From NCBI GenBank assembly GCA_014925825.1, contig JACGCK010000354.1, positions 1 to 34,674 of the forward strand: a stretch of DNA of 34,674 nt, written 5' to 3'. This DNA is from Pholiota molesta. Its lineage: Eukaryota > Basidiomycota > Agaricomycetes > Agaricales > Strophariaceae. The translations under genes and the position numbers were made by a program. The notes beneath the pieces are model-generated. The model was not told the DNA's origin. It ran no database searches and worked only from the letters and a program-made list of their open reading frames with translations. Positions 22,770 to 32,877 of the stretch are shown here, piece by piece; positions within the stretch are counted from its first letter, which is position 1; the number at the start of each line of letters is the position of its first letter.

Positions 22770-23987
22770 TGGCTCAATCTCTTCTTATTATATTTGTACT
22801 TCCGATTCGCAAGACACTTCATTCTTCTAGTGACTTTTTTGACCTCTTGCTTTCGTTCTCGTCTTGTCTTTTATTTTGTTCCAAGCTTTGGATATATACA
22901 CCTTATTCCACATCCTGGTCTGGTGTTGTACCTCCTAATATGCTCAGTATGTTTTGACTAGTATTATGAACTGATGTACTTACCTTTAGTTACTATTGTC
23001 TGATATGAAGCGTATCCTTATATTCCGGTGAAACCTATCTGCCGGTTATTTATTTATTTGACTTGCAGGAAACCCAAGGCAAATGTTGACCACACATTAA
23101 TCAGAATGCGTCCAAGGCTTATCGACTGCCGTTCGCTATCTTCCGATAGGATTTCAACGCCAGTCATTCAGTGAGACAGTTTTAGAAAAACATGTCGCCA
23201 GTTCAGAAGCCGATGGATCCAGAATACTGATCAGATTCAGATGTGCTGTCAAGCTGGGTCATCTAGAGCATGTCAATCCGAGAGGTTGAGACCAGAATCC
23301 GAGTACTTGATGAACAGTTGTCGAGACTCGACACTCAGGACACTTGAAAGCCACTGTTTGACGTTCAAGTACAGCTGATGCAAGCGGGTTAGGAGTCGTT
23401 TCAAAACAAACAAAATCCGTTCGATCATCATCGCTGAGCTGGCTGGCAGGACGTTCGGAAATGTTTGAACCGACGATGTATATTGATTGCTTGAGAAATG
23501 ACGGCCTGGCAGGAACGAATCAAACAAGTGCCATAAAGAATGATCAAGCAAGTGGCCATCGACAGTCAGGACTTGAAGTGAGCATTAAAGCATATTTTAA
23601 GTATCTGTGCTGAATCGCTGATCGTTGACAGCTTGAATTTGACTTTTCAGATGAAGTTTCAAGAGTATTCAGACTGCCAGTCGGATACCAAGGGGAACTA
23701 CGGCGTAACGGTGCCAAGTTTGCCAAAGTTACACTTGTGACGTTTTAGTCACGCAGTTCTCACTATGCACTTAGTCAGCAACGCGATCACGTGCCATCAA
23801 GTTAGTATTTCCAGATTCGCAGCGGACTGTCAGCCTCAGCCTGAATTCTTTCCTCTGAACCACGACAACGCCACAAGCGTCTTATCTTAAAGTGAGCTCA
23901 ATCTCCTATAATGTCCAGTCCAGCCTTTAAGCCCGTCTCATCATACGATTTCAGCACAAACTACTATTCTACCTTATTATCTTTTTA
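22770..23987. other. Intergenic, no supported gene
   Basis: About 1.2 kb hold the H2A.Z 3'UTR and the upstream region of the next plus-strand gene. Minus-strand open frames (23273-23551, 23544-23726) show no motif. No repeats of note were seen. Confidence 0.5.
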
Positions 23988-25787
23988 ATGCCTCCTGCCC
24001 TTCGTCCCAGCCTGAGCTCTCGACGCAATTCGTCTGGAGGTTTCAAACCGTATACTCGGGGCATGTCTCCCATTATGTTACCACCCCAACAACCCGAGCC
24101 CATGAACGACGCGAAGTGGGCCAACAACGGCGAACGTCTAGGGTTCCCGACGTACGCGCAGTACAAAATGGTCGAGACGGCGTATCTCCAGTCTCTGACC
24201 CCTCGAAGGCAAGGCAAGGCCCTGATCTCCCAAGCCTTGTTTGATCGCATATGGGATGTCCTCCATCAACCCGACGCGCAGGGCGAAACCGCTCAGTTCC
24301 GCTTCTGGGCTCGTAAGATGTTCACCATCAGCAAGACGCACCGCGTCACCCTCGGCGTGGCCGACGATTGGGACGATGCTCCTCAGGAGGTTCTTTTACA
24401 CGATAATTTGCTGGTTGCTATTCAGGAACAGCTCTATGATCTCCTATGTTACTGCCATGGAAGTACTGGTCACGGCGGTCGCGATAAGACCTGTGCGCTC
24501 ATTCGCAAGCACTATACTTGGGTTCCGAAGGATCTTGTCTCCAACTTCATCAAATCCTGCCCTACGTGCATCATGAAGAAATGCGGCAACCTTGACAACG
24601 CTAACCTCGCCTCTCAGATAGCTGCTGAACCGAAGCCGCTAGAGGAAACGACGCTTCCTGCTATACGTGATTTCTTTCAGAATATGTACTGCACTAACGG
24701 GGCGGCTTCTCCTGGTACCTCATCTGGCGAAGGAATACCTTGGCCGTCTGCCGGAGGCACTAGAGATGCGCCGCTTTCCCCAACTCTGCTCGAGGAGGAC
24801 CCTTTGGAGGCGGAATATCGCGAAGCGCTAATCAGAGCTCGTGGTATCAAGTCATCCTTGGCAGGCCTTGGCGGACCGCCTCCTAGACTCAACAGCTATC
24901 CCATGTCTCGCGAGGTCTCTCTCTATAGGGGTCTTCCCAATGGGTGGCACTATCGCCATTCTGACTATGCATCTGCTCATGCTGAGTTCATGAGGACGAA
25001 GGACCTGCCGATCATCGACGAGCCTGACTCCAAGATACAGCGGCCCAGAGTCCCGAGCATTCTTCCTCTCTGGGGCCCCGAACGATTCGCTAACCATGAG
25101 TTCCAAGGGCTGGAAGTCGATGTATCTGATTCGCAGACTCTTTCTAGGCTTCAGATGAACCTTTCGAGCGAGCACGAACAGGGAAATGATAGTCGTTCGT
25201 CCGAGGCGTCGTTGCAATACCTCCTGATGTCATCCGTAGGGAAGGAGGAGAAGCCACAGGATTATATGCATCAAATCGATCCTATCCTCATGGAATACTC
25301 TCAAAACCAGGTAAATGCGTCCGCTCATAACCAAGAAAGCACAGACAATAAGGACTTCCTTGCAAACACGCTCGCTTCGTCGACGACCTACCCGTCGTCG
25401 TCGTCCATCAAGCGCGCCGCAGCTCCCCTCCGCATCAACCTTGAATTCCCCACCGAGAAGACCTTCCAGGCGCTCTTCGCATATCGCGAAAGCCTCGACG
25501 AGGGTAACCTGACGCCCGATAGCCCCCTCATGGCCTGGCACCCAGGCAACCCGAGTCCCGCGAGCAGCGACGGCTCGAGTAGCTCGTCAAAGCTATCTGC
25601 ATTCCCGATGAGCAGCGCGGGCACCACACCCTCAAACTCGGAGCTCACTACGCCCGTGGATGAGTGTGGTGGGGGACTGACGGGCGACGACGTGAAGGGG
25701 AAGAAGCGTTTGGTGCTTCCTGAGTCTACACTGGTGGAGGAGCTGAGCGGAGGCATTCAGGTGGCGTGTGGGTTGCAGTCGGAGTGA
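23988..25787 (+). CDS. Protein with lone integrase-type HHCC zinc-binding domain
   Basis: A single uninterrupted ORF of 599 residues, unusual in this intron-dense window. Residues 157-194 form an integrase H2C2 zinc finger: H157, H162, C191 and C194 (CHGSTGHGG ... SCPTCIMKK). This is the finger that precedes the catalytic core of Ty3/Gypsy integrases. No DDE core, reverse transcriptase, RNase H or chromodomain follows. The remaining 400 residues are Ser/Pro-rich and low complexity, with DDDVKGKKR near the end. No LTRs flank it. It therefore looks like a domesticated integrase fragment (compare vertebrate GIN-type genes). DNA or protein binding is likely, but the role is unknown. Confidence 0.75.
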   Translation: MPPALRPSLSSRRNSSGGFKPYTRGMSPIMLPPQQPEPMNDAKWANNGERLGFPTYAQYKMVETAYLQSLTPRRQGKALISQALFDRIWDVLHQPDAQGETAQFRFWARKMFTISKTHRVTLGVADDWDDAPQEVLLHDNLLVAIQEQLYDLLCYCHGSTGHGGRDKTCALIRKHYTWVPKDLVSNFIKSCPTCIMKKCGNLDNANLASQIAAEPKPLEETTLPAIRDFFQNMYCTNGAASPGTSSGEGIPWPSAGGTRDAPLSPTLLEEDPLEAEYREALIRARGIKSSLAGLGGPPPRLNSYPMSREVSLYRGLPNGWHYRHSDYASAHAEFMRTKDLPIIDEPDSKIQRPRVPSILPLWGPERFANHEFQGLEVDVSDSQTLSRLQMNLSSEHEQGNDSRSSEASLQYLLMSSVGKEEKPQDYMHQIDPILMEYSQNQVNASAHNQESTDNKDFLANTLASSTTYPSSSSIKRAAAPLRINLEFPTEKTFQALFAYRESLDEGNLTPDSPLMAWHPGNPSPASSDGSSSSSKLSAFPMSSAGTTPSNSELTTPVDECGGGLTGDDVKGKKRLVLPESTLVEELSGGIQVACGLQSE

Positions 25788-26024
25788 ACTTTGGGGCCTT
25801 GGTGATTCCCAATGATCTTATAATGGACTCGCGTTTGATCTTCTTCCTTTCTGTAGCCATTGACTGCGGGTCCTGCCATCTTCTCTGTAATCTATTTCAG
25901 CATACACAATTTAAGTACATATTCTGGGTCCCTATATAATACTCGAACAGACATCTATCTCACTGAACTGATATACCTGCGAACTCTATCTGTGGATAAG
26001 AATATTCTATAGCGAGAAGGTATT

Positions 26025-26755
26025 TCAACGATTGAGCTCTGCTCGCCTAGAGTGCACAGACAAACTATCAGTTAAATTCTACATACGAAATCGGACACAA
26101 CGCACGTTCGTATAGTGTTATATATAAATCCATAACTCTTGAGATTTCCCTTCAGGCGCCGAATGTCAAGACTATATGTGTCCTTCAATCCTGCGAGCTT
26201 GGTTAACTCGACCGAGAAGCGAACTTCGTCCATAGAGTCCTCTGAAGGTGGGCCGTATATAGTAATTATCCCTTCTTTCAACGTAAAGTACTCTGGGGGT
26301 TGGAAGTTCTGGGCCTAAAGTAAGGAATTAGTACGATGTGTTCTGTGTTCAATTGCGAGCTTACAATAGGGCTAAATTCTGGAGAGAGCATATTATCATC
26401 TGAACGAGTGAAGCCCAAACTCTGAGAGTGTCCTAGCTCCACTGAGCCTTTCTTCGCTCGAACGCAACGATACTTGAATGCGCTTTCCTTCTGGATTTCA
26501 AGGCCCATGTCGTATAAGATGGCAGTCACTTGCGTCATGACCGTGCAAGGCGGTTGTGTCGTAATAGTCGTTTGGTCAATAGCGCCGCGGTGCAGACCAA
26601 GGACAACTGGTTCCTCCTCTATTTCAGTACACTCTGTAGATATTTCATCACTGGCGGGCACAGTGATGGCAGGAGTCTGGATCATGTCTGTGACTTTCAT
26701 GAGTACGACGAAGTCGACCAAGAAATCTATTGACCAAGGCACCTTCACTAATCAT
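26025..26755 (-). CDS. Stand-alone fungal KA1-domain protein, truncated paralogue of the adjacent kinase
   Basis: Four exons (26743-26755, 26365-26687, 26106-26314, 26025-26046) join to 188 residues. The middle (HRGAIDQTTITTQPP ... FKYRCVRAKK) and the end ([12 protein letters not shown] ... LKGNLKSYGFIYNTIR, then TRAELNR) closely resemble the C-terminus of the KIN4-like kinase encoded about 1 kb upstream on the same strand. The last 47 residues are about 70% identical, and the final intron is at the same place and phase. KA1 domains bind acidic phospholipids and can autoinhibit kinases. No kinase domain precedes this copy. The first 13-nt exon is tentative; the next in-frame ATG is at 26698-26700. 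All splice sites are intact, so it may be a functional gene and not debris. Confidence 0.65.
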
Positions 26756-27734
26756 TTTGCGGGGAGGGTATATGGCGAGGACGAAAAGTAATACTAGGCG
26801 GGATAACCTTGGAATGGTCGTTAGTCGTGATGGGGAGAAAGGAAAGACAACCCCTTCCTCTTCAATGATCGCCGTTTGTGAATCAAAGTTCAAAATTAGA
26901 CTGATCAAGCTGTAAACAGTCTTTGCACTGTGCCACTGTTCGTCAACCAGCGCTCAGATTCAGAATCAAAGATTCCAAATGGTTCGCTAGTCTAGCAAGT
27001 ACAAGAGCGTTTTCTCTTTATCGAAGTCGGAAATGCACTTCTTCTGATCTTACGACTTACATTATGATTAACGATTCGGTTTAGAAATCTTCTACCAAAT
27101 CCACTAAATTTCCACAGCTGGGGAAAAAAGAATGCGTTAGAATAAGTAAGGGTCCATGGAGCAACAAGTCTACAAGATATCAACAGTCGTTATCAGCCTC
27201 TGTGAAGAAATTACCGCAAGGCAATGTTGCTTCGATAATCTAGCGATGGAGGAGTGCGTGTGTCTTAGAATTTGTATGACAGAGAAAAAGAACATTGCAT
27301 TATAATAAAACACTTCGTGAAGGTGAACAGAGGGAAAGATGAAACATTTTTGTGGGATTTTAGGAGGGTAGGCCACGACTGGACTCGGAACTGAATCGAG
27401 AAAACGAGAGAAGTAGGAGAGAAGAGGGACAATAATTAGGGTATGTCGTAATTAACGATGTCCAATATGTAAAGAACCGGATATCAAATTGGACAGGATA
27501 TATGAAAAGTAAGAGAGGCGTTGAGCAGATAGGGATGAAAAGGAAAACCAAATATAGAACAGGAATAGAAAGGAGGATGAAAAACGGGTAGATATAAAAA
27601 GTAAAGAATCGAGACAGAGTCCAGTGAGGTGTGAAATGGAAGTACCAGCTGATGGAGGGCTAGCTATCCATAGAGAGCTGATGTTCGCCGTAGGCGGCGT
27701 AGGTGTACATGCGGTAGACAATTGAAACCAAGTT
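26756..27734. other. Intergenic region between the KA1 paralogue and the kinase 3' end
   Basis: I looked on the minus strand for kinase motifs (glycine loop, HRD, DFG, APE) that a full paralogue would need and saw none. Small frames such as 27170-27376 and 27452-27805 are not family-like. It probably contains the kinase 3'UTR and the paralogue's promoter. Confidence 0.55.
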
Positions 27735-30700
27735 CTAAGCCTGAATGGCAGAAAGATCGGCTCGACTGTGATGTGCACGTATATCAGACGGGCATCACCA
27801 TTCAATAAATAGAAAGGACTTACTCTCTAAGGGTATCATACAAGAATTTATAGCTCCGCAAGTTCCCCTTGAGGCGCCTGATATCCAAGCTAAAGGTATC
27901 ATGCAAGCGGTCCAGCCGCGTTAATTCGACGGAGAAGCGAACTTCATCGCCTGCATCTCGAGTGGGGTCGCCATATGCTGCATCATTTATCACCAGTGGC
28001 TCGCTCACGACTACAGAAGTCTCATCATCGAAAGCCAACGATGGTTGAGAGGTAGAAGGGCCATGGGTCGAGACCTGAGATGATTGTCGGCGCATAAGCA
28101 ATCCGCGAAGCATTCCACCGGTGCTGGAGAAGCTTGATGGTGAAGGAACAGGCAGACCGCGTTTATCAACCTAGTAAATATAGTGTTGTCAGATAGACGA
28201 TTTCGCATTATGCAATATTAAACATACCCCGTTGGAAGCTGCACTGCCAACCATCGTCACTGCAGTCAAGCTTCCAGCAGCAGTCCCACTGGTACCAACC
28301 GCCGCCGCAGGACCCATCGTGCCCTTTCTCTTCTTCGCACGGATGCACCTGAACTTGTACTCGCTTTCTAACTGGGTTTCGACACCCATCGCCTCCAACA
28401 CCTTTTTAACGTGGGCCATGACCTCTGGAGGAGGCCTCGTCGTGATAGTTGTCTGGTCTACCGCACCATGATGGATGCGAAGTTGACCCCAAGGGTGGGC
28501 CTTGTCCGCGGGCTGGTGTTGGTGAGAGGAGTGGTGACTGTTACCACCCACTGTGACAGAGTTACGGAAGCGCGCAACGAAGCCAGATGAGACAGCCGAG
28601 GACTCGGTCGCTGTGCTCGCCGTTCGTTGAGGGTGACCGCCGGCGAAAGCTGCAGGAGGTGGACGAGACATCGCCGCGGCGGGGGTGGTAACGACCAACT
28701 TGACTGGAGGCGATGCCATCGCTGACTCGTTGAGACCCATCGCAGACGATGGGGTTGTCGCCTGGTTGACGGTGCTGGTAGATGTAGAAAAGCCTTTGCG
28801 GTATCTGCTTTGTGTAGGCGTGCCGCCTTCTTGTTCCTTTGATGTCTCTTCTTTCTCTGTACCAAACCCAATCGAGTCGCGTCCCTTTGACTTCGTCCTG
28901 AACCATTGCATAACCTTGCGAGCTTTGGTAGTCGACGCCTGCAAGCCGCTGACATCTCCGAACTCATTCGTAGGCGAAAATGCCGAATCGGGAGCAACGG
29001 CGGCAGGAGTTGGAGGTAAGGCAGCGGTTTTCGGATGAGGAGACACTGAAGACTTAGCCAACAACGAAGCGTTGGCGGCGCTAGCACCGTCCGCAGTCAA
29101 CGGTGTGGACGTCATGCGACCCTTGGTCCTATTGCGAATGGACCTGCTGAACGGCTCGACCATCACGGTCAACGTATTCCTCCTGCTCTTAGTCGAAGGT
29201 TGTTTCTCGGTCCCAACAGGACTCAAAAGCACTGATGACGAACTGCCCTGTCCATCAGATGGCACAGGGGTAGTGCTGTTGTTCGACGAAGGTTCACCGT
29301 TCACTGTAGTATGCGTGGTGGCGGACGTAGGTGTAGATGTGCTCCCATTGCCGCCGAAGCCGGACCCGAAGATCTTGGAAAGGCCAATCCTGTCAAGGCT
29401 CGATTTCCCCTTCTTATGACCATGTTTGAATGAAGAAGTGGAGTTCTGGCTACCACTGTCTTTGTCTTTGTCTTTGTCGGTCGGCTCTTGCGATCCAGCT
29501 GTAGAAGGTGTCGGAGGCGGAGACGAAACGCTGACAGAAGGTGGCTCGACGGAAGGCTGCCTGGCAGCCACAGGCTCGGTTCGGCGAGATGATTTGGTTG
29601 ATGGCGAGCGATAAGCCGATGGCGCAGAAGGGGCAATAGTAGCGCTTGGAGGGGAAGGAGGAAGAGGTTTAGGGCCATTGCCTTGGGATGACCGTCTCTC
29701 CTTCGCCGGAGTGTTGGGGGCCGTAGATATGGTGGCGCCTGCTTGCTGTGGCGCCTGTGTAGTGGAAGGTTGCACCTGCTGCCGGTGTTGTGGTTGTTGT
29801 GGCTGAGGAGGTACATCTTTAGATTGACTCTGGCTGCCGCTTCTCTCTCGTCGCCTGTCATCGGACTTCTTCGAAGCCTTTAAGGGATCATCATACTCAA
29901 CTTGGATCGTATGCCTGAATCCACTACCGCCTCCACTGCTAGAGTTTGCTTTGTGGCCCTTGGGCGACTGGGCATTTGGAGACAGTGTGGCCATGGCATC
30001 GGGGGCGTGCGCTTTGGACGAAGTGGCAGTTGAAGATGCCGCATTTGCATTGACAGAGCCGCCAGGCCCAGCGAAGGGGTCATCTTCGCTAAGGCCAAGA
30101 GCAGATGGACTGCCGTATGTCTTGCGAGTATTGGTGTGAGTGGGAGTGCCAGCAATCGTTGCAGGAGAAGCCATCGACTGATCTACAGATGAATCATAGA
30201 GATACTCCGGTTGTGTAGATCTGCTACGGCTGGCGCTTGACGGTACGGCTCCATGTTCGGGTCGATGACTTTGTGTTCGAGAAGGAGAAAGTGTTCCATT
30301 GGTAGCAGCATGCTGCCGCATTTGTCTCTGGTAAGCCAGACGCTTCTGTTGATGTTGATCCATCGCCGCCCTCTCCAGTTCATCGACAGTCTTGCCGAAT
30401 GCGTTTGGAATGCCATCGGTGCGGGTGTTGTTGTAAACACTCAACCAAGGATGGCGCATAACACCATCAAGGGTGGTGCGGCGAGATGGATCAGGGACCA
30501 GCATCATGCTCAACAAATCGCGAGCTTCCACAGATATATATTCCGGGAATGATAACGGGGTGCTGACGATATATTTATACAGGAGGTTGATGTTATCGCC
30601 GTCCGGATTTGCAGGATCATCGTCGAAAGGGAGATAGCCAGCCAGCATGGCGTACAGGATGACACCACAACTCCAGATGTCTACAGCGCTTCCCACATAG

Positions 30701-31659
30701 AGACCTTCACTGATGACCAGCTCAGGAGCGGCGTAGCAAGGACTGCCACAGGAAGTTTGCATCAGGTCATCTGCGCGATGCTCGAAGCGGTTGGCAAAAC
30801 CAAAATCGGTGATAATGACATTACGGTGTCGATCAAGAAGCAGATTCTCGAGCTTGAGGTCGCGATGAACAATCTTTTTCTGGTGGATATACCAGACCCC
30901 TGAAATAAGTTGGGAAAAGAGTTTGGCTGCATCCTTTTCGCGGAGATAACGATGGGCAAGGATGTGATCGAAGAGTTCACCCCCTGAAGCATACTCCAGG
31001 ATAATTCCAATGTACTTGTCAGTCTCTATCACGTCGTATAAACGAACGATGTTAGGATGTTTAAGCGTCTAGAGGGTGGATCAGCACACAATCAGGCCGA
31101 AAGAAAGCAGAAGTACCTTTAGAACCTCTATTTCTCGTTCAACTTTGGATAATCGGACTGACGTGTCGACATTGCCGCGGCGAATTAGTTTCACAGCAAC
31201 TTCTTCGCCCCATTGGCTGTGCAGCCCGAGTTTGACTTTTCCGAACTCGCCCTCGCCCAGAGTCTGAAGCAGGAGGTATGGACCAAATTTTGGGATTGTT
31301 CGACGCGGATGAGCTGCGGCGTAAGCCACAGCTGCTGGATGAGCGAAGACGTCGGTGTAAGGCGGTGTGGTGTCGTCATGGCTAGAGTAAGATCCTTGTT
31401 GTTGTTGTGTATTGGAAGGCGATACTACGGAGTGAGATGCACGCTGGCGCCGTGCAGCTGCGGATGCCGAAGGTGGGTTTTGTGAGGCAGCTGCTGTAGT
31501 GTGTGCAGCAACCGAGATTGGTCGCGAGTTGGAGGACGCTGCTGCTGCCGATTGAGGAGATGGCGCTGCGTAGTTATTCTGCCGAGACGGTCCAGGGCTC
31601 GATTCCATGGATGGGATTTGGAGGCTTGCAGAGAGATGTGGGTTCGTCGCGGAGGCCAT
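27735..31659 (-). CDS. KIN4-like serine/threonine kinase with C-terminal fungal KA1 domain
   Basis: Four exons (31117-31659, 28228-31068, 27824-28170, 27735-27765) encode 1,253 residues. After a Ser/Ala/Gln-rich N-terminus, the kinase domain (about 126-395) shows GEGEFGKV, the ATP lysine K157, HRDLKLEN (249-256), DFGFANRF (269-276), [11 protein letters not shown], and a WLSVY-type end. A very long Ser/Pro/Gln/Thr-rich linker follows. The KA1 domain at about 1040-1253 reads [15 protein letters not shown] and ends [15 protein letters not shown]. The domain order and catalytic motifs are those of the CAMK/AMPK-related Kin4/Ppk1 group. In yeast, Kin4 restrains mitotic exit when the spindle is misplaced. 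The last exon is inferred: the GTAAGT donor at 27823 overlaps an in-frame stop, and the spliced end matches the paralogue. Confidence 0.92.
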
Positions 31660-32696
31660 CACCGACGTTGCTGAGTCAACCAGTTGATTCGCTGGTCTTC
31701 TAGCGTTGAAAGATGAGGGGTTTTCGGGAAGGAAAAATGGTCAGGAGATACCATACATACCTCAGGACGGTTGTGGGAGCGTGAGTCGGTGTGGACGACG
31801 AGCTCGAGATTGAGAAAGGGAAGGTGGCAAGGGCACAGATGGATTCAACAAAACCCAACACCTGGTCACTAGCGTGAGAACAAGTTCGGTGCCTGTCCCG
31901 CCGAGTCGACCTCAGTCAGGGGGTATCTACCCAAGTCAAGCTGAAAATTTTTTTTGAGCAAGCAGACCGGTATTTTGTTCTATATGCGCGGCGGAAAGGT
32001 TACGTTTTCTTCTCATCTTTTTGTGTAGTATTTTCGGCAATCCTAATCCTCCCTAACAAGACAAAAGAAACCCCTCCCAACGGCAGGGTACTGTCAATGG
32101 CATCGTCAAACATGTCAGTTGGTTGCCATCTTTTTGTTGTCGAACTGGCTTCAACTGTATCTATTCCGTGGGCTGTTTCGGGCTGCAGCTTCTATTTACG
32201 GTTTATTGAGCCACAAATTCCTCGAGCGCCAAGCAATCATTTTGCCTCCACCTGCTGTGGCTCGAATAACTTGACAAAATTAACAAACGAATCTACAGTA
32301 ACAGGTTTGATTTAGAAGCCTATATTGGGCCAATCCTCCAAGAGCCTTCAAGAGCCTCCAGCCGGCGAGTCAGTAGTCTCTCAAAACAGACCAAATAATA
32401 GATGACAATCGATCTATATATATAAGGTCTGTTCCAATTTCCGGGGCCTTTGGTGGGTGGGTCCATTCGAGGACGTTCCGTATTTCGAGAGTCCGCCCCT
32501 CCGCCCGTCCGCAATTCCGCAACGCAGCCCACATCGGCATATGCCGAGGTCACATGCACAGACACGCGGTATCTCGTTTCTAAGTACGATATCGTGGACT
32601 TGGTGTACTCATCTGCTCGCTCAAGCGCTCAAAGCTCAGCGCTCAGCGCTCAAACTCGCGATATCGCCCACTTCTCATTCCTATAGGAAATCAGGT
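31660..32696. promoter_or_regulatory. Divergent intergenic region with candidate TATA element
   Basis: About 1 kb separates the kinase start (minus) from the next gene (plus). A TATATATATAAGG run at about 32415-32427 is a possible TATA element for the plus-strand gene. A GCGCTCA-rich microrepeat lies at about 32620-32652. No coding exon is seen. Confidence 0.45.
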
Positions 32697-32877
32697 ATGC
32701 ATCCTCACCACATTCCGCTGGTAAGTGATATGCTTTCTTCGTACATGGCGTGTCACACTTACTTTCAACTTACTTTGGTGTCCATAGATTCCTTCTGCGC
32801 TCATTGTTTACTTTTCTGCCCTTACTTCACTCAACTCTACGTTTCTGCTTCACGCCGTCCAATGGATTCTCAGCTGC

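Noticed and set aside
24852..25756. Several minus-strand ORFs opposite the HHCC-finger gene
   Set aside because: They are antisense to a clear 599-codon ORF and have no recognisable sequence.
23988..25787. An active LTR retrotransposon
   Set aside because: There are no flanking direct repeats, no reverse transcriptase or RNase H, and no DDE core. Only the integrase zinc finger is present.
28458..29087. 209-codon minus-strand ORF inside the kinase gene
   Set aside because: It is an overlapping alternative frame of the kinase linker. Low-complexity codons keep several frames open, and the true frame is fixed by the kinase and KA1 motifs.
29301..29861. 186-codon minus-strand ORF
   Set aside because: It is another shadow frame of the Ser/Pro-rich kinase linker, without motifs.
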